Shown one piece after another: positions 62,080 to 64,000 of a stretch of DNA of 64,000 nucleotides (positions within the stretch are counted from its first letter, which is position 1; every line of letters begins with the position of its first letter). Source of the DNA: Amphibacillus cookii (lineage in GTDB: Bacteria > Bacillota > Bacilli > Bacillales > Amphibacillaceae); contig NZ_JAFBDS010000003.1 of NCBI RefSeq assembly GCF_016908375.1, forward strand, positions 62,001 through 126,000, given 5' to 3'. Below the pieces are notes generated by a model. It did no database searches. It was not told the DNA's origin and was given only the letters and a program-made list of their open reading frames with translations. The position numbers and the translations under genes are program-made.

Positions 62080-63414
62080 TTAATCCATTATCGCTCTAAC
62101 ACTTTCAGTTGCTTGCTGCAAAGCTTCTTCCGGTGTTTGACTTTGTTGCCGTAAAACATTAAACATAATGTTAGAGTCTATCTCCTCTAATACATCTGGT
62201 GTATATGGTGTCATGTGTACACCAACCACATCGTCTCTAATGTCTAGCAAAATATCGAAAATATCATCATGAAAATAACGATAAAAATCATTATCTTCTC
62301 TTATTTCCTCTGAATCCCATACATCCCAACGTGGTGGATCAAAACCTAATTGTGTCCATAACGCTATGTTTCCTTCTTCTGTTAACTTGGCATATGCTAG
62401 AAAGTCTTTTGCAAGCTCTACGTCTTCTGCTTGATTGGTAACGGTAGTGCCTGTTCCTCCCATAGCAACTGATCTGGTATCTGATCCCGGCCATTCTGGC
62501 AGTGGACGCATTTCGATATTTCCATCTAAATCTTCCATATTGACCATAAATTCATTCATATAAAACGTGGGTGCAATCAGAGAAGCCTGCCCTCCACCAT
62601 TCATAAAACCAAAAAATTCTTCTGAATGATAATGACCGCCAGGGGTTACATCAGCTATTTCATGTTCTATTACTAAATCTGCAACAAATTGCAGTGCCTC
62701 AATATTCTCTGCACTATCTAATGTCAAGTCGCCATTATCATCAAAAAAATCTGAACCAGACTGACGAACAAACGGCCAAATACCATACCAATTCTCAGCT
62801 ATTGTAGTCATTGGTACACCTGTATTTTCCGTTACCTGTATCCCTGCTTCAACGTAGTCATCCCAAGTTATTATTTTATCAATATCAACACCCGCTTCTT
62901 CCATGATGGCGGTATTATAGTAAACAACAGTTGCCCCTAAATGCGTTGGCGCACCATAATATTGTCCTTCATGACTATACATATCCAGCCGCTCTGTTAT
63001 AAAATTATCTATCTCGGGTTCAATTAAGTCATTTAACGGCTCCAATTGGATTTCACCTTGTAAAAAATTTGGAAACCTAGCAATTTCTATATCTACCATA
63101 TCTGGTGCCCCTTGGCCTGATTGCAAAGCTAACGTTAAATTATTGTGCATTTGATCAAAAGGATAAGTCTCTGCAGTGAACTGAATTGGATTGTCTGGAA
63201 ACTCTTCATTCCATCTTATAGCAGCATCTTCAAAGAAATCTGCGTGCGTTCCTGCAAAAGTCCAAAATGTTAATTCAGAAGCCCCTTCTATGTTGTCACC
63301 AACTGTTACGACCTCCTCAGCTTCTTCTCCGCTCTCTGTTGCTCCATTACCGCCACAAGCAATCAATACGATGGTCAACAGTAAAAAAACAAAACTGAAA
63401 TATATTTTCTTCAT
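62080..63414 (-). CDS. Sugar-binding lipoprotein of the second ABC operon
   Basis: A 444-residue family 1 solute-binding lipoprotein. The signal peptide MKKIYFSFVFLLLTIVLIACGG has the lipobox LIAC, followed by an acidic linker (ESGEEAEEVV). ELTFWTFAGTHADFFEDAAIRWNEEFPDNPIQF starts the N-lobe. It is longer and only distantly similar to AraN. The ligand is unknown. AAGGAGGG precedes the start. The regulator of LacI/AraR type upstream probably controls it. Confidence 0.85.
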   Translation of the reverse strand: MKKIYFSFVFLLLTIVLIACGGNGATESGEEAEEVVTVGDNIEGASELTFWTFAGTHADFFEDAAIRWNEEFPDNPIQFTAETYPFDQMHNNLTLALQSGQGAPDMVDIEIARFPNFLQGEIQLEPLNDLIEPEIDNFITERLDMYSHEGQYYGAPTHLGATVVYYNTAIMEEAGVDIDKIITWDDYVEAGIQVTENTGVPMTTIAENWYGIWPFVRQSGSDFFDDNGDLTLDSAENIEALQFVADLVIEHEIADVTPGGHYHSEEFFGFMNGGGQASLIAPTFYMNEFMVNMEDLDGNIEMRPLPEWPGSDTRSVAMGGTGTTVTNQAEDVELAKDFLAYAKLTEEGNIALWTQLGFDPPRWDVWDSEEIREDNDFYRYFHDDIFDILLDIRDDVVGVHMTPYTPDVLEEIDSNIMFNVLRQQSQTPEEALQQATESVRAIMD

Positions 63415-63760
63415 AGTCTTCCCTCCTTAAGATATTACGCACATATGAAAGGTATAAAAAACAATTATTTGTTCGTACATATTATAAAAAATATTATACA
63501 ATACTTTGTATGCAGTTTTGACGTTGTGAATTTCATCATAAAAAAGCTGTTCAAATATGGATTTCAAAATGAAATCCAATACACTCAATCTTGATCGCAC
63601 AACTTTAATAAACACTTTCGTTAACGTTGAATATTGCATTTAATCAATGGATGTGAACGACTTGTTAAATATATGCAGTGTCCTACTAAAACATTCGTTT
63701 TATGACGACACTTTTTCATTCAACTTTACTTCTCTCTTTTAAATGGATTAACTTAGCTCA
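63415..63760. other. Promoter region of the second sugar operon
   Basis: A 390-bp gap between the binding-protein gene and the regulator. It holds two palindromes: TGGATTTCA-AAA-TGAAATCCA (63558-63578, 9-bp arms) and a shorter CGTTAACG core (63619-63626) within CTTTCGTTAACGTTG, which resembles LacI-family half-sites. Several TATAAT-like boxes lie between 63481 and 63510, but no single promoter stands out. Confidence 0.45.
63558..63578. promoter_or_regulatory. 9-bp palindrome upstream of the second sugar operon
   Basis: TGGATTTCA and TGAAATCCA perfect arms with an AAA centre. Possible operator for the neighbouring regulator. Confidence 0.35.
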
Positions 63761-63795
63761 CAAAAAAACCGTAACAACAAGATGTTATCACAGTT
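63761..63795 (-). terminator. Terminator of the LacI/AraR-type regulator
   Basis: On the minus strand AACTGTGATAAC pairs with GTTGTTACGGTT using several G-U pairs, followed by seven T. Confidence 0.75.
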
Positions 63796-63802
63796 TCATT
63801 GA

Positions 63803-64000
63803 TCACTTATTTAATTTGGCTGTAGATTGACGAATAACCAGTTCTTGTTCGAACACATATGAATTTATTGTTTCCTTCATTTTCTGGCGATTACTATTTT
63901 TATCTCTCACTAACTCTAAAATCAATTCAGCAGCCTTTTTACCTAACTCACTTTGCGGGTGTTTAATCGTTGTCAACTTCACCTCGGATACTTCGGCTAA
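63803..64000 (-). CDS. LacI/AraR-type transcriptional regulator, C-terminus only in window
   Basis: The last 65 residues of a regulator whose start lies outside the window. LTTIKHPQSELGKKAAELILELVRD and FEQELVIRQST match the effector-domain end shared by LacI-family and AraR proteins. The DNA-binding part is not visible, so a GntR-type (AraR) or LacI-type head cannot be decided. It lies upstream of the second sugar ABC operon on the same strand and probably controls it. Confidence 0.8.
   Translation of the reverse strand, partial: LAEVSEVKLTTIKHPQSELGKKAAELILELVRDKNSNRQKMKETINSYVFEQELVIRQSTAKLNK

Overview
The window looks like chromosome from a low-GC Gram-positive of the Bacillaceae. The evidence is Bacillus-type Shine-Dalgarno sites (GGAGG, with GTG and TTG starts), sigma-A promoters, T-box, TPP and purine riboswitches, a YocH-type 3D/LysM protein, HelD, AraNPQ-AbfA, and GCG-rich dispersed repeats of the kind seen in halophilic or alkaliphilic Bacillaceae. 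Amphibacillus or Halolactibacillus would fit (Rex-like site at an NADH oxidase gene, oleate hydratase, arabinan use), but the genus is a guess. No rRNA, tRNA, CRISPR array, prophage or intact insertion sequence was seen.

Layout. 1-8 kb: a DUF4181 fragment, D-amino-acid transaminase, a small P-loop kinase, a repeat-rich gap with one 53-residue membrane protein, a YdjC/ChbG deacetylase, a nitroreductase, an MFS carrier and an HTH-TPR regulator. 8-11.5 kb: an ABC-F ATPase and NADH oxidase with a Rex-like operator. 11.5-19.1 kb: a complete trpEGDCFBA operon on the minus strand behind two tandem tryptophan T-boxes. 19.3-23 kb: a lone C-terminal half of a type II dehydroquinate synthase, a 43-residue membrane protein, a cell-wall protein, an RpiR regulator and a second nitroreductase. 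23-29.5 kb: galKETM and a ROK repressor that share an operator-like core. 29.7-38 kb: oleate hydratase with a divergent TetR regulator, adenine deaminase behind a guanine-type riboswitch, a HAD phosphatase, an MhqO-like dioxygenase with an MhqR-type operator, and thiW behind a TPP riboswitch. 38-49.5 kb: murR-nagA-nagB, aldo/keto reductase, ZIP transporter, ScdA-type repair protein with an Fnr-like site, HelD, an MFS pump, RidA and YjbQ. 49.5-50.4 kb: an unrecognised short protein and a predicted type I toxin-antitoxin locus. 50.5-64 kb: an arabinan-oligosaccharide operon (araNPQ, a membrane protein, abfA, a GH27 enzyme, abf2) and a second, paralogous-looking sugar ABC operon, with a decayed LacI-family regulator between them and an intact LacI-type C-terminus at the window edge.

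The most notable non-gene signals are four kinds of repeat. R1 is an approximately 50-250 bp element with ten copies, all on the same strand; its two hairpins show compensatory changes between copies. R2 is a 40-41 bp tandem unit. R3 is a MITE-like element with terminal inverted repeats and a 5-bp target duplication that carries 1 or 6 R2 units. R4 is a 134-bp palindromic element. Two R1 copies flank the trp leader, and one lies inside it between the second T-box terminator and trpE. Together with the type I toxin-antitoxin locus, R1 is the best candidate for something undescribed.
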